From Pyxidicoccus caerfyrddinensis (GTDB lineage: Bacteria > Myxococcota > Myxococcia > Myxococcales > Myxococcaceae): DNA of 64,000 nucleotides. Location: positions 62,001 to 126,000 of the forward strand of contig NZ_JAAIYA010000020.1 of the NCBI RefSeq assembly GCF_010894405.1, written 5' to 3'. The notes beneath the pieces are model-generated. The model did not search any database and was not told the origin of the DNA. It saw nothing but the letters and a program-made list of their open reading frames with translations. Below are positions 27,401 through 34,448 of the stretch, one piece after another (position 1 is the first letter of the stretch; each line of letters begins with the position of its first letter). The position numbers and the translations under genes were made by a program.

Positions 27401-30201
27401 CGGAGCGCTTCCGCTTCGAGCTTGGCGCGACGCCGGACGGCAGCGCGCGCATCCGGGTGGAGACGGAAGGGGCCCCCATCCGGCTGCTGCTGCCCACGAT
27501 GGGGCCGCTGGGGCCCCGGCTGATGGGGGTGGAGCTGCGCAAGCTCGTCTTCGGCGAGCTGATGGCGGGCACGCTGGCGGTCCTCCAGATTGACGCCACC
27601 TTCGACACCTTCGACCTCGTCACCCTGGCGGCGGTGCTGCTGCTCCCGCTGGAGAAGCTGCCCCTCCTGCCGGACCCGCGCGGCCTCCAGAACCAGGTGG
27701 TGCTGGACGACCTGCTGATGGTCATCCTCTACCAGGCCGGAGTCCCCATCCCCGTTCCCGTCTTCTTCGACGAGGTGGCGCTGCGCTACCAGGGGCTGGA
27801 GGGACTGTCGCTCGAGAGCGCCTTCCGCTTCCCCGCGCCGGCCCTGTCGCCCTCCACCGCGATGGCGCTGTTCCGCCAGTTCGAGTCGTTCTTCACGCAG
27901 CGCGACGCGCTGCTGGACCCGAAGGCGGTGCCCGCGGACGCGGACCTCGCCTTCACCATCGGCCCCAACTGGTTCCAGCTCCCGCCGTACCTGGGCGGCG
28001 CCATGCTGGGGACGAAGGAGGGCCTGGCACCGCTGCGGGTGTGGCCCGCCATGGCCAGCCTGCTGAACTGGGCGAAGACGCTGGACGTCGAGCAGCTCGT
28101 GGCCGCCGTCCCCCGGGAGGTCCGCGTGGGGAGCGTGGACGTGCGCTTCGTGGGGCTCGGCATCGCCGTGCACTGGGCCATCACCACGCTGGCGGAGCTG
28201 CGGAGCCAGCCGGACCTGCTGCCGGGAGGCCGCGTCGTGTCGGTGGAGGGCGGCCTGGTGCCCGAGGGGGCGAAGGGAGTCGTCGCGGTGCTGGGCGGCA
28301 GCGTCGGCATCGGCCAGGCGCTGACGCTCGCGGCGGACTTCGGGCTCATGGGCTCCACCCAGGGCATGGAGACGGGGTTCCGCTTCGAGGGGAGCCTGGC
28401 CGGAGGGCTGCTCGCGCTGTCCATGAATGGCCGTGTCGCCATCACCCCGAAGCAGGAGCCGGCCTTCGCGGTGCAGGGCGCGCTGGCGCTCACCGCGGAC
28501 GGACGCCCGGTGCTGACCGGCACTGTCTCCGCCACCGACTCGCGCTTCGACCTGGAGGCCATGCTGGACCTGCTGCCCGGAGTGCCCCAGCTCCAGGTGG
28601 GCGGGCAGGTGCGCGGGCACCTGGACTCGAGCAGCTTCCTGCTCCAGGGCACGGCGCGCGTCACCGTGGCGGGGTGGGACGCGCTGGGCGCGCTGAGCAC
28701 CACCGTGGGCGACGACGGTGTGCTCCTCCAGGGGACGCTGCTGGGGCAGACGCTCCAGCTCGCGCTGGCCCGGCCCTCGCTGGTGCCCGACCTGCCGCCG
28801 GGCTTCGAGCAGTCGAAGCTCGTGCTCTCCGCGCGGCTGGATGGGGGCCTCCAGCTCCCCGGCTTCAGCCTGGGCGCCAGTGCCCGCGTCATCGTCGGGG
28901 GCGACGCGAGCGGGCGCCCGCGCGTGGTCGTGGGCGCGCGGGTGAGCCTCCTGGACCTGGCCGACGTCCGGGCGGTGGTGGAGCTGTCCAGCGCCGGCTT
29001 CGCCTTCCAGGCGGAGGGTCGGGTGTTCACGCTGTTCCAGGCGCGCGTGGACGCCTCGGGTGCCTCGCTGACGTCCATCAAAGACTTCCAGGTGGCGGTG
29101 GACCTGGCCCTGGGAGACTTCTTCGCGGTGCTGGCGAAGGCGTGCGCGGACGCCATCAAGGACGCCGCGGGCGTGGCCGCGGAGGCCGTGCGCATCGGAG
29201 GCGCGACGCTGGACGCCGCGAAGGGGACACTCACCGCGGCGGAGGGCACGCTGACGGGCGCGCAGAAGGCGCTGGATGCGGCCAGGGGCGTGCTGAAAGC
29301 CGCCAGCAAGACGATGGACGCGGCCACCGGCGCCCTGGAGGCCGCGAGCGGAGGCCTCATGGCCGCGCGCAAGGGCGTGGAAGTGACGGCCAGGGCGGTG
29401 GAGGCGGCCAAATCCACGCTGAAGGTGGCCGAGGGCGGGCTGGCCGCGGCGCAGGGAAGTGTCACGGCGGCGCAGAAGGCGCTGGACGTGGCCAATGACG
29501 CGGCGAAGGCGGCCAACAAGGCGAAGGATGGCTTCCTCGACGTCATCGGGGACATCGCGAAGTGGCTGTTGCCGGAGAAGGACAAGAAGAAGCTCGACCG
29601 CCTCATCGACGATGCGAAGCGCAAGAGTGACCTCGCCGCCGCCGCGAAGCGCGACCTGGCCACCGCCCAGGCACGGCTGCTCGGCGTGCAGCAGCAGATC
29701 GACAGCGCCGAGCGCGACGTGGCCAGGTCGGGGCGGGACTTCGACAAGGCGTCGAGGGAGGTGGAGTCGGGGACCGAGGCCGTGCGGCAGGCGGAGGCGA
29801 AGGTGACGCAGGCCCGCGGGGACGTGGAGCGTGCCCAGCGAGACGTGGAGTCGAAGCAGCAGGACGTGGACGCGGCGAAGCGCGGCCTGGACGGCGCGAA
29901 GCAGAAGGTGCGTGACGCCCAGGACCAGGTCACCCAGGCGCAGCAGCGCGCCAGGCGTCTGGCGGACCTCATCCAGCGCGAGGCCGGGGGTGTGGCCCTG
30001 GTGGCGGTGGAGAGCGCGAGCTTCCGAGGGCAGCTCGACACCGTGTCCGGCGGCCGCGTCTCGCTGGCGGTCCGGCTGCGAGTCCTGGGAGAGAAACCCC
30101 AGAGCTTCCAGGTGTCCTACGACTTCCACGACCCACACGAGGACGTGAAGGCGCTGGTGGAGCGGCTGCTGGGGCTGCCTCCGCTACCCTCCTTCAGCTG
30201 A
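24436..30201 (+). CDS. Giant beta-rich protein with C-terminal heptad coiled coils
   Basis: 1921 residues from the ATG at 24436, two bases after the MBL stop. There is no signal peptide. Residues 1 to about 1560 are a long series of alternating strands with repeated LxVxGxLxLxG-like phrases (VRLSGVRLELVGG, VVLSGRMSLGTALLEASVSW), interrupted by a Thr-rich linker (about 565-600). I suspect a DUF6603-like or lipid-transfer-like beta structure but cannot prove it. Residues 1594-1698 are 15 perfect heptads of AAxxxLx type, followed by a second charged coiled coil (about 1730-1850) and a beta tail. No catalytic motif is visible. Coupling to the MBL enzyme suggests a shared process; I do not know which. 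Confidence 0.85.
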   Translation: MISLSFENRNGLSVLSATAVAGLPQELVLRGLQSAAQGWEGTAVGGIFDGLQVRVSQTDGVIRLGAVAPDGWRLSQAFPGLQASALSALPFREATLDVDGNGLAISGTLYSQSALPLEGDPRVTGRVSFGAEGPSFLLSTAPVASLELGPVRLSGVRLELVGGAEGVARLVGVARLGGRDFQVEARLQDPKGTLRFSVAVADGDVLSLADVAEWLDGLSVPELPPELGAAADSFGLERLVFTVDPAGTPRLRAFAVVLRTGKRWELFSSGERSFAVESVAVAVGVVLAPLRKVSVVLSGRMSLGTALLEASVSWPDFQVSAGLAPGSTLNVREALAVFADLPADAVPETLLKVLRLDLAPRERRFSVEVEAEGSWEVDLGDSATLEVVGAELSLAVGPDGTQLAVSGGVVVAGTYCELSGQLADSVLSFGVRVPSIQLSGLMDLLLDGEELPPEVSDLLLSDVALSVTPARKAFVADVTVSGSWPIGVGGAAAGRLEVHAEGGKGLDGRFRSTGRLALSGDGPFPVTDGFQVDRIGLVLERAATGWTVGGTLGATVFEHALTLTASTTTVAPGTTPGTTGTTTVGQGTATVTPAVTTRTTRLEVLLKDPLSAQLGDATLSLSRVALEVVRGATQGGKLSVAGRLSLLPLLDLGGTLMFEDGPTKTGFQFRPEGTSLRLPLPIPGSTPEPELVLTLTDLAVAREQGRWTARLDTTGDVRSLPASVQQRLPLPVRVRLEVGPASFVEVRPLLPAQTLPLPTLEVAGARVPLGALGLEIAALRVELGTSWSVGAELGLGLPPELNNMFGQRDGQPRVRFFRTWTPDAPPQSMVRARIDLGTTQGLRLQFLTSPLQALTFTPVGPRTWCTLDMGDFGAARLLVPEVGYDGARFLAQGGWEQLRPLSLPLEPLKSLLAACGLDALADSFPDAVPLREVKLLDGQGRLRTEALERLLSDAGVSVPDEVRQALDTLAERFEHLPDTFKRYLDIVLPERFRFELGATPDGSARIRVETEGAPIRLLLPTMGPLGPRLMGVELRKLVFGELMAGTLAVLQIDATFDTFDLVTLAAVLLLPLEKLPLLPDPRGLQNQVVLDDLLMVILYQAGVPIPVPVFFDEVALRYQGLEGLSLESAFRFPAPALSPSTAMALFRQFESFFTQRDALLDPKAVPADADLAFTIGPNWFQLPPYLGGAMLGTKEGLAPLRVWPAMASLLNWAKTLDVEQLVAAVPREVRVGSVDVRFVGLGIAVHWAITTLAELRSQPDLLPGGRVVSVEGGLVPEGAKGVVAVLGGSVGIGQALTLAADFGLMGSTQGMETGFRFEGSLAGGLLALSMNGRVAITPKQEPAFAVQGALALTADGRPVLTGTVSATDSRFDLEAMLDLLPGVPQLQVGGQVRGHLDSSSFLLQGTARVTVAGWDALGALSTTVGDDGVLLQGTLLGQTLQLALARPSLVPDLPPGFEQSKLVLSARLDGGLQLPGFSLGASARVIVGGDASGRPRVVVGARVSLLDLADVRAVVELSSAGFAFQAEGRVFTLFQARVDASGASLTSIKDFQVAVDLALGDFFAVLAKACADAIKDAAGVAAEAVRIGGATLDAAKGTLTAAEGTLTGAQKALDAARGVLKAASKTMDAATGALEAASGGLMAARKGVEVTARAVEAAKSTLKVAEGGLAAAQGSVTAAQKALDVANDAAKAANKAKDGFLDVIGDIAKWLLPEKDKKKLDRLIDDAKRKSDLAAAAKRDLATAQARLLGVQQQIDSAERDVARSGRDFDKASREVESGTEAVRQAEAKVTQARGDVERAQRDVESKQQDVDAAKRGLDGAKQKVRDAQDQVTQAQQRARRLADLIQREAGGVALVAVESASFRGQLDTVSGGRVSLAVRLRVLGEKPQSFQVSYDFHDPHEDVKALVERLLGLPPLPSFS
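29215..29529 (+). repeat. 15 consecutive 21-bp heptad-coding repeats
   Basis: In the reading frame of the giant protein, 315 bases encode fifteen seven-residue units without a single insertion: AAKGTLT, AAEGTLT, GAQKALD, AARGVLK, AASKTMD and so on to AANKAKD. Ala dominates positions 1-2 and an aliphatic or Ala position 6, giving one continuous amphipathic helix of about 15 nm. The DNA repeat is imperfect but regular. Confidence 0.85.
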
Positions 30202-30215
30202 TTCGTGCTCGACCC

Positions 30216-31463
30216 TCATTCGGGCGCGGTGAAGCGCAGCGCCTCCCGGCAGCGCACGAGGGCCTGGATGAGACGTTCGACTTCCTCCGCCTCCAGGTCC
30301 GCGCGCATGGCCAGCCGCAGCACCTCGCGGCCCACGGGCATGAGGGGGCCCTGGAAGACGGAGATGATGAAGCCCTCGCGCCGCATGAACTCCAGCACCT
30401 GCGTCCCCACGCGCGCGTTGCGCAGGGGAATGGCGAGGATGGGCGTATCCGTGTGGCTCACCAGCTCGAAGTCCGCCTGCTCCAGCCGCTCGCGCACCTG
30501 CCGCGAGATGCGCCGCACCTGCTCGCGGCGACGCTCGCCATACTCGCCGGACACCAGCTCCAGCACCTTCACCGTGGCCGCGGCAATCCACGGAGCGATG
30601 GGCGCGGAGAAGACGTGCTGCGGGCTGCAGAACTTCAGCAGGCTGGCGAGGCCGGAGTCGTTCATCACCACATAGCCGCCCGGCTGGCAGAACACCTTGG
30701 TGAGCGTGCCCATGAGCATCAGGCGCTCCCGGTAGCGCTCGAAGCCGGCGACCTTGGCGGTGATGCCGCGTCCCTGGGGACCGAGGGCACCCACCGCGTG
30801 TGCCTCGTCCGCGTAGAGCATGCAGTCGTACGTCTCCGCCAGCCGGCAGAGCGTGGCCATGTCGAACTCGCGGCCGGTGGCCGACTCCACGGTGTCCGTG
30901 AGGATGACGCGCACCGCCCGGTCCCCGTGCGTCTCCAGGGACTGACGCAAGAGCTGCTCCAGGTGGCCCGCGTCGCCGGTGCGATACGTGGAGGCGGCGC
31001 AGGCCTCGGGCTGGAGCTTGCGCGCGAAGCGGATGCCGTGGCGCGCGGAGAAGTGCAGGTCTCCGTCCATGAAGAACAGCGTGGGCACGTCCGCGGTGGC
31101 CCTCATGGGGGCCACGTCCTGGTGCATGCGGATGAAGTGGCTGTGCGTCCTCAGCCCCAGCGCCTCCATGATGGAGAAGTTGGTGCCGTAGCCGGCGCTG
31201 AAGGTGATGGCCGCGCCCCCGCCCAGGTGGTAGCGCGCCAGGGCTTCCTCGAGCGCGTGGGACTGCTCCATCTGGATGATGGCCTCGCTGCCGGGAATGC
31301 CGCAGTCGTGCCGGGCGAGGCTCTCCGCCATCAGCGCCTTCACCTTCGGGTCGGAGCCCAGGGCCAGGTAGTCCAGCCCCGACAGGTCCACCGCGCGCAC
31401 GCCCCCGAGCTCCAGGTGCTTGCCTCCAAAGGGCCCCCGCGTCCGGTGCCGGGGTTCGAACAT
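30216..31463 (-). CDS. Alpha-oxoamine synthase family PLP enzyme (AONS/KBL/SPT-like)
   Basis: 415 residues from the ATG at 31463, chosen for the GGAGGA site 8 bases upstream; an ATG at 31529 would add 22 poorly conserved residues. Family motifs are present: a dense early YLALGSDPKV, CGIPGSEAI, SAGYGTNFSIM, a histidine in MDGDLHFSARHGI, the PLP-phosphate/pyridine motif YADEAHAVGALGPQGRG, and the Schiff-base Lys in GTLTKVFCQPGG (usual form GTFSKALGGxGG). Such enzymes condense an acyl thioester with an amino acid and release CO2. Here it diverges from two ATP-grasp genes about 160 bases away, not from biotin genes, so a role in making a specialised metabolite is more likely than biotin or threonine metabolism. 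Confidence 0.88.
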   Translation of the reverse strand: MFEPRHRTRGPFGGKHLELGGVRAVDLSGLDYLALGSDPKVKALMAESLARHDCGIPGSEAIIQMEQSHALEEALARYHLGGGAAITFSAGYGTNFSIMEALGLRTHSHFIRMHQDVAPMRATADVPTLFFMDGDLHFSARHGIRFARKLQPEACAASTYRTGDAGHLEQLLRQSLETHGDRAVRVILTDTVESATGREFDMATLCRLAETYDCMLYADEAHAVGALGPQGRGITAKVAGFERYRERLMLMGTLTKVFCQPGGYVVMNDSGLASLLKFCSPQHVFSAPIAPWIAAATVKVLELVSGEYGERRREQVRRISRQVRERLEQADFELVSHTDTPILAIPLRNARVGTQVLEFMRREGFIISVFQGPLMPVGREVLRLAMRADLEAEEVERLIQALVRCREALRFTAPE

Positions 31464-31529
31464 GGCGACGTCCTCCGCTCCCTTCCGGAAGGCCGCACCC
31501 TCGCTCTGGAGAATCTGGATGGTTCCCAT

Positions 31530-31626
31530 GACCGGATATTCAACCTTTCATGTTTAAATTGGAAGAGTTGACATGTCGGTAAGTCTTGAAGAAGCTGGAT
31601 AGCGGCACTTCTTCTCGGAGGTCGAC
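31530..31626. promoter_or_regulatory. A+T-rich divergent promoter region of the oxoamine-synthase/ATP-grasp locus
   Basis: About 45 bases (31535-31580) are strikingly A+T rich against the surrounding sequence. They include TTGACA at 31568-31573 on the plus strand, inside the palindrome GACATGTC. No good -10 box follows at 17 bases, so the exact promoter is unclear. The region probably drives both directions. The downstream gene has GGAGG at 31617-31621, 5 bases before its GTG start. Confidence 0.4.
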
Positions 31627-33087
31627 GTGCGCGAAGCAGGCGACACCGGCAACCCGGCGTTCCAGGCGCTCATGAGCGCACTGCGTCAGCGGGGCGGTTA
31701 CAACCTCATCGCGGAGGAGGCCGCCGCGCTGGTGCCCGCGGAGGTGTTGCGGGAGGACCGGGGCCAGCAGGACGCGTACCTGGAGGCCCAGGGCATCCGG
31801 CAGGAGCACAAGCCCATCCCGTTCGTGGGGTTGCCCTACGTCGTCACACAGCGCGCCTTCGAGCGGATGGTGAAGCAGTTCCGGCAGCTCTTCGGGGTGC
31901 TGGAGCGCGTCATCGACCTGTACCTGGACGAGCCGGCGGTGCGGGAGTTCTTCCGGTTCGAGCCACGGCACGAGCGGCTCATCCGGCTGGGGGCGTCCTA
32001 CCGGCCGCGCATCCAGTACTGCCGCTACGACTTCACGCTGGGGCCGGAGGGGACGCCCCGCATCTACGAGCTCAACACCCATTCGCCGGCGGCGGCGACC
32101 TACGCCTGCCACTTCGGACAGATGCTGGCGCGCAGCCAGACGCTGGCGAGGTTGCGGGAGCTGGGGCTGCGGCCGCTCCAGGCGCCGTTGGAGCGGCCGG
32201 GCTCGTTCGCGCGCGCCATGCTGGCCTCGGCGGAGAAGTCGGGGCACCTGCGCGGGGGCCGCAACGTGGCGGTGCTGAACAGCCGCTACCTGACGATGAC
32301 CACGGAGCTGGAGCACATCGCCGAGCAGTTCCGCGCGCAGGGCTGCACCGCGGTGCGAGGCTTCGTGGAGGACCTGCGCTTCGAGCGGGGCCGGCTGTAC
32401 CTGGACGAGGTGCCCGTGTCGCTCGTGTACAACAAGTACGACGACTCGCGGGGGCCGGAGGCGTACGAGTGCGCGTTCAGCCGCACGACGGCGGAGGTGC
32501 AGGCGTACCTGGACGCCTACCAGGCGCAGGCGGTGCTCGCCATCAACTCCTTCCCGAGCATGTACCTGACGGAGCAGAAGAGCACGCTGGCCTTCCTGTG
32601 GAGCCCGCTGCTGCATAAATACCTGGGGCGCGAGGACGTGGCGCTCATCGAGGAAATCGTCCCGCGCACGCGGCTGGTGCGCCATCTGGACGCGGGGGCG
32701 CTGGAGGAGGTGGCTGCCCATCCTGAGCGCTATGTGCTCAAGCGCTCGCTGGACACCCGCGGGCGCAGCGTCGTCATCGGCCGGAGCACGGCGCCTGACG
32801 CGTGGGCGCGCCTGGTGTCCGAGGCTCGCGCGGAGCCGCCCGGTGACGACTTCGTGCTGCAGGACCTGGCCCTGGCCGAGCCGAACGTCACCCGGCGATT
32901 GGAAGGGGAGGTGCCCACGCAGGTCTTCACGTCCCTGGCGTGTTTCCTCTTCTGTGGCGAGCCCACGGGGCTCATCGTCCGCACCTCCGTGGACGAGACG
33001 ACCAACGTGGGCCGGCGCGGCTTCATGCAGCCCCCCCTGCTCATCGAGGACCCATCTTGGACCTGGACCCCATCCTCCAGCCGCTAG
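31627..33087 (+). CDS. ATP-grasp-like ligase, circularly permuted type, first of tandem pair
   Basis: 486 residues, GTG start with GGAGG upstream. No signal peptide. Recognisable pieces are an early PFVGLPYVVTQRAFERM, a metal-binding-like RIYELNTHSPAA, the nucleotide-binding YVLKRSLDTRGRSVVIG (VLKP...GxG.V.iG in the family) and a late FVLQDLAL...LIVRTSVDETTNVGRRG, where R and N normally bind metal and phosphate. This order fits circularly permuted ATP-grasp or glutathionylspermidine-synthase-like carboxylate-amine ligases. It overlaps the next gene by 31 bases. It probably joins an amino acid or amine to a carboxylate using ATP; the substrates are unknown. Confidence 0.75.
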   Translation: MREAGDTGNPAFQALMSALRQRGGYNLIAEEAAALVPAEVLREDRGQQDAYLEAQGIRQEHKPIPFVGLPYVVTQRAFERMVKQFRQLFGVLERVIDLYLDEPAVREFFRFEPRHERLIRLGASYRPRIQYCRYDFTLGPEGTPRIYELNTHSPAAATYACHFGQMLARSQTLARLRELGLRPLQAPLERPGSFARAMLASAEKSGHLRGGRNVAVLNSRYLTMTTELEHIAEQFRAQGCTAVRGFVEDLRFERGRLYLDEVPVSLVYNKYDDSRGPEAYECAFSRTTAEVQAYLDAYQAQAVLAINSFPSMYLTEQKSTLAFLWSPLLHKYLGREDVALIEEIVPRTRLVRHLDAGALEEVAAHPERYVLKRSLDTRGRSVVIGRSTAPDAWARLVSEARAEPPGDDFVLQDLALAEPNVTRRLEGEVPTQVFTSLACFLFCGEPTGLIVRTSVDETTNVGRRGFMQPPLLIEDPSWTWTPSSSR

Positions 33088-34424
33088 CGGTCGACTCCGG
33101 GGCTGACTCGCGGGCCTTGCTGGACGGCTTTCGTGCGCGGCTCGGGCGCACGGCCTGGGGGCGTGAGACTCCGGACACGCTGGTGGCGCCCGTGTGGTCC
33201 GCGGCCTCGTCGGTGGCGCGTTTCGAGACGCGGCTGGTGGCGCTGTTTCGCGCGCACTGCAAGGTGCTGCATGCCCTGCTGGTGGGGGACTCGAGGGGAG
33301 GGCCGTGGGAGGAGTACGTGCGGCTGCAGCGCGTGGTGGGGGCCCGGAGTCTGGACTGGCCGGTGCTCGGAGAGGGAGCGGCGTTGGAGCCGGAGCTGCT
33401 GCTGTCGGAGCGGGCCACGCGGTTTCTCTTCGGCCGTCCGGACATCGTGCTGGGAGCGGACGGTCCGAAGGTGGTGGAGACCAACTTCGACTCGGCTGTC
33501 GGCGGGCAGGAGCGGCCGGACGACATGTGGACGATGGCGGCCGAGCTCTTCGCGCCGCCGCCCGAGTACCTGGTGACGGGGCGTCCCCTGGCGGGCATGC
33601 GGGACTACTTCGCGGAGTGGGCGGAGGGGGCGCCGTGTCAGGTGCATTGGATCATGAAGAACGACGACAAGGTGCGCGGGGAGATGGCCCCGCTCCTGGC
33701 CACGCTCAATGACAATCCGCACCGTGTCGAGCACCTCATCCACTACGCGGGAGACGCGCTGGCTCCGCTGCGGACCGATGTGCCGGCCTGGCTGCATCGG
33801 GCCTGCTCCATCTACTCGGTGAACCGGGACCGTGAGCGGTTCGCGGCGTTGCTGGCGCATCTGTCCCCGGTGGTGAAGGGCTGCACGGTGCCCGTGATGT
33901 TGTCACTGCTCGAGTCGAAGCTCTTCCTGGCGTGGCTGAGCGACCCGGCGGCGCGACCCGTGTCGCTGACGGCGGAAGAGCACGAGGCGGTGGACACGTT
34001 GCTGCCGTGGACGCGGGTGCTGACGTTGCTGGATGGGAGCGAGCGGGAGCGGGTGCGGCGCAACCGGGGAGACTTCATCCTCAAGAAGACGGACTCGCAT
34101 CAGGCCCGGGATGTCTTCTTCGGCTGCAACCTCTCGGAGGAGGAGTGGTCGTCGTTGCTGGAGGCGCGGGGGCGGGAGCCCTCGGAGGTGGATGGCGCCT
34201 CCAACATCTGGATCCTCCAGGAGCGTGTTCGTCCGAGAGAGTTCAACCTGCTGGAGTACACGGACGCGGGGCCCGTGGAGCGCCGCTCGGGCCTGTCGTG
34301 CTGCCCGTATCTGATGGGCGGCAGGCTGCGCGGCCTGGAGACGTGGGTGACGCCGGCTACCCCGAACATGAAGATGATCCGCCACATGCAGTTCGTGGCG
34401 CACTTCATCCGGCGCTCCGCCTGA
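33057..34424 (+). CDS. ATP-grasp-like ligase, second of tandem pair
   Basis: 455 residues from a TTG at 33057, supported by GAGGA seven bases upstream; the gene begins inside the end of the previous one and its earlier frame is only antisense-like reading. Motifs parallel the first gene: KVVETNFDSAVGG (ExN metal site), DFILKKTDSHQARDVFFG (the VLKP...G.G.V.G nucleotide site), and NIWILQERVRPREF (QExv) near the end, followed by a GLSCCPYLMGGRLRG strand pair. The second Gly-rich loop is weaker than in the first gene (QARD for GGRG). It is probably an amide-forming ligase acting with its partner and the divergent oxoamine synthase. Confidence 0.75.
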   Translation: MDLDPILQPLAVDSGADSRALLDGFRARLGRTAWGRETPDTLVAPVWSAASSVARFETRLVALFRAHCKVLHALLVGDSRGGPWEEYVRLQRVVGARSLDWPVLGEGAALEPELLLSERATRFLFGRPDIVLGADGPKVVETNFDSAVGGQERPDDMWTMAAELFAPPPEYLVTGRPLAGMRDYFAEWAEGAPCQVHWIMKNDDKVRGEMAPLLATLNDNPHRVEHLIHYAGDALAPLRTDVPAWLHRACSIYSVNRDRERFAALLAHLSPVVKGCTVPVMLSLLESKLFLAWLSDPAARPVSLTAEEHEAVDTLLPWTRVLTLLDGSERERVRRNRGDFILKKTDSHQARDVFFGCNLSEEEWSSLLEARGREPSEVDGASNIWILQERVRPREFNLLEYTDAGPVERRSGLSCCPYLMGGRLRGLETWVTPATPNMKMIRHMQFVAHFIRRSA

Positions 34425-34448
34425 GAGCGCCGGACAACTCCAGCGCGG

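Noticed and set aside
29215-29529. 21-bp periodic repeat considered as a non-coding minisatellite
   Set aside because: The period is exactly seven codons in the frame of the large gene and substitutions keep the amphipathic pattern.
26299-30138. A 1279-codon open frame on the minus strand
   Set aside because: It mirrors the giant beta-rich gene, has no ribosome site and shows shadow composition; the plus-strand gene has clear heptads and strand patterns.
31568-31573. TTGACA as a complete sigma-70 promoter for the ATP-grasp genes
   Set aside because: No recognisable -10 hexamer follows at 16-18 bases, so only a general regulatory region was recorded.
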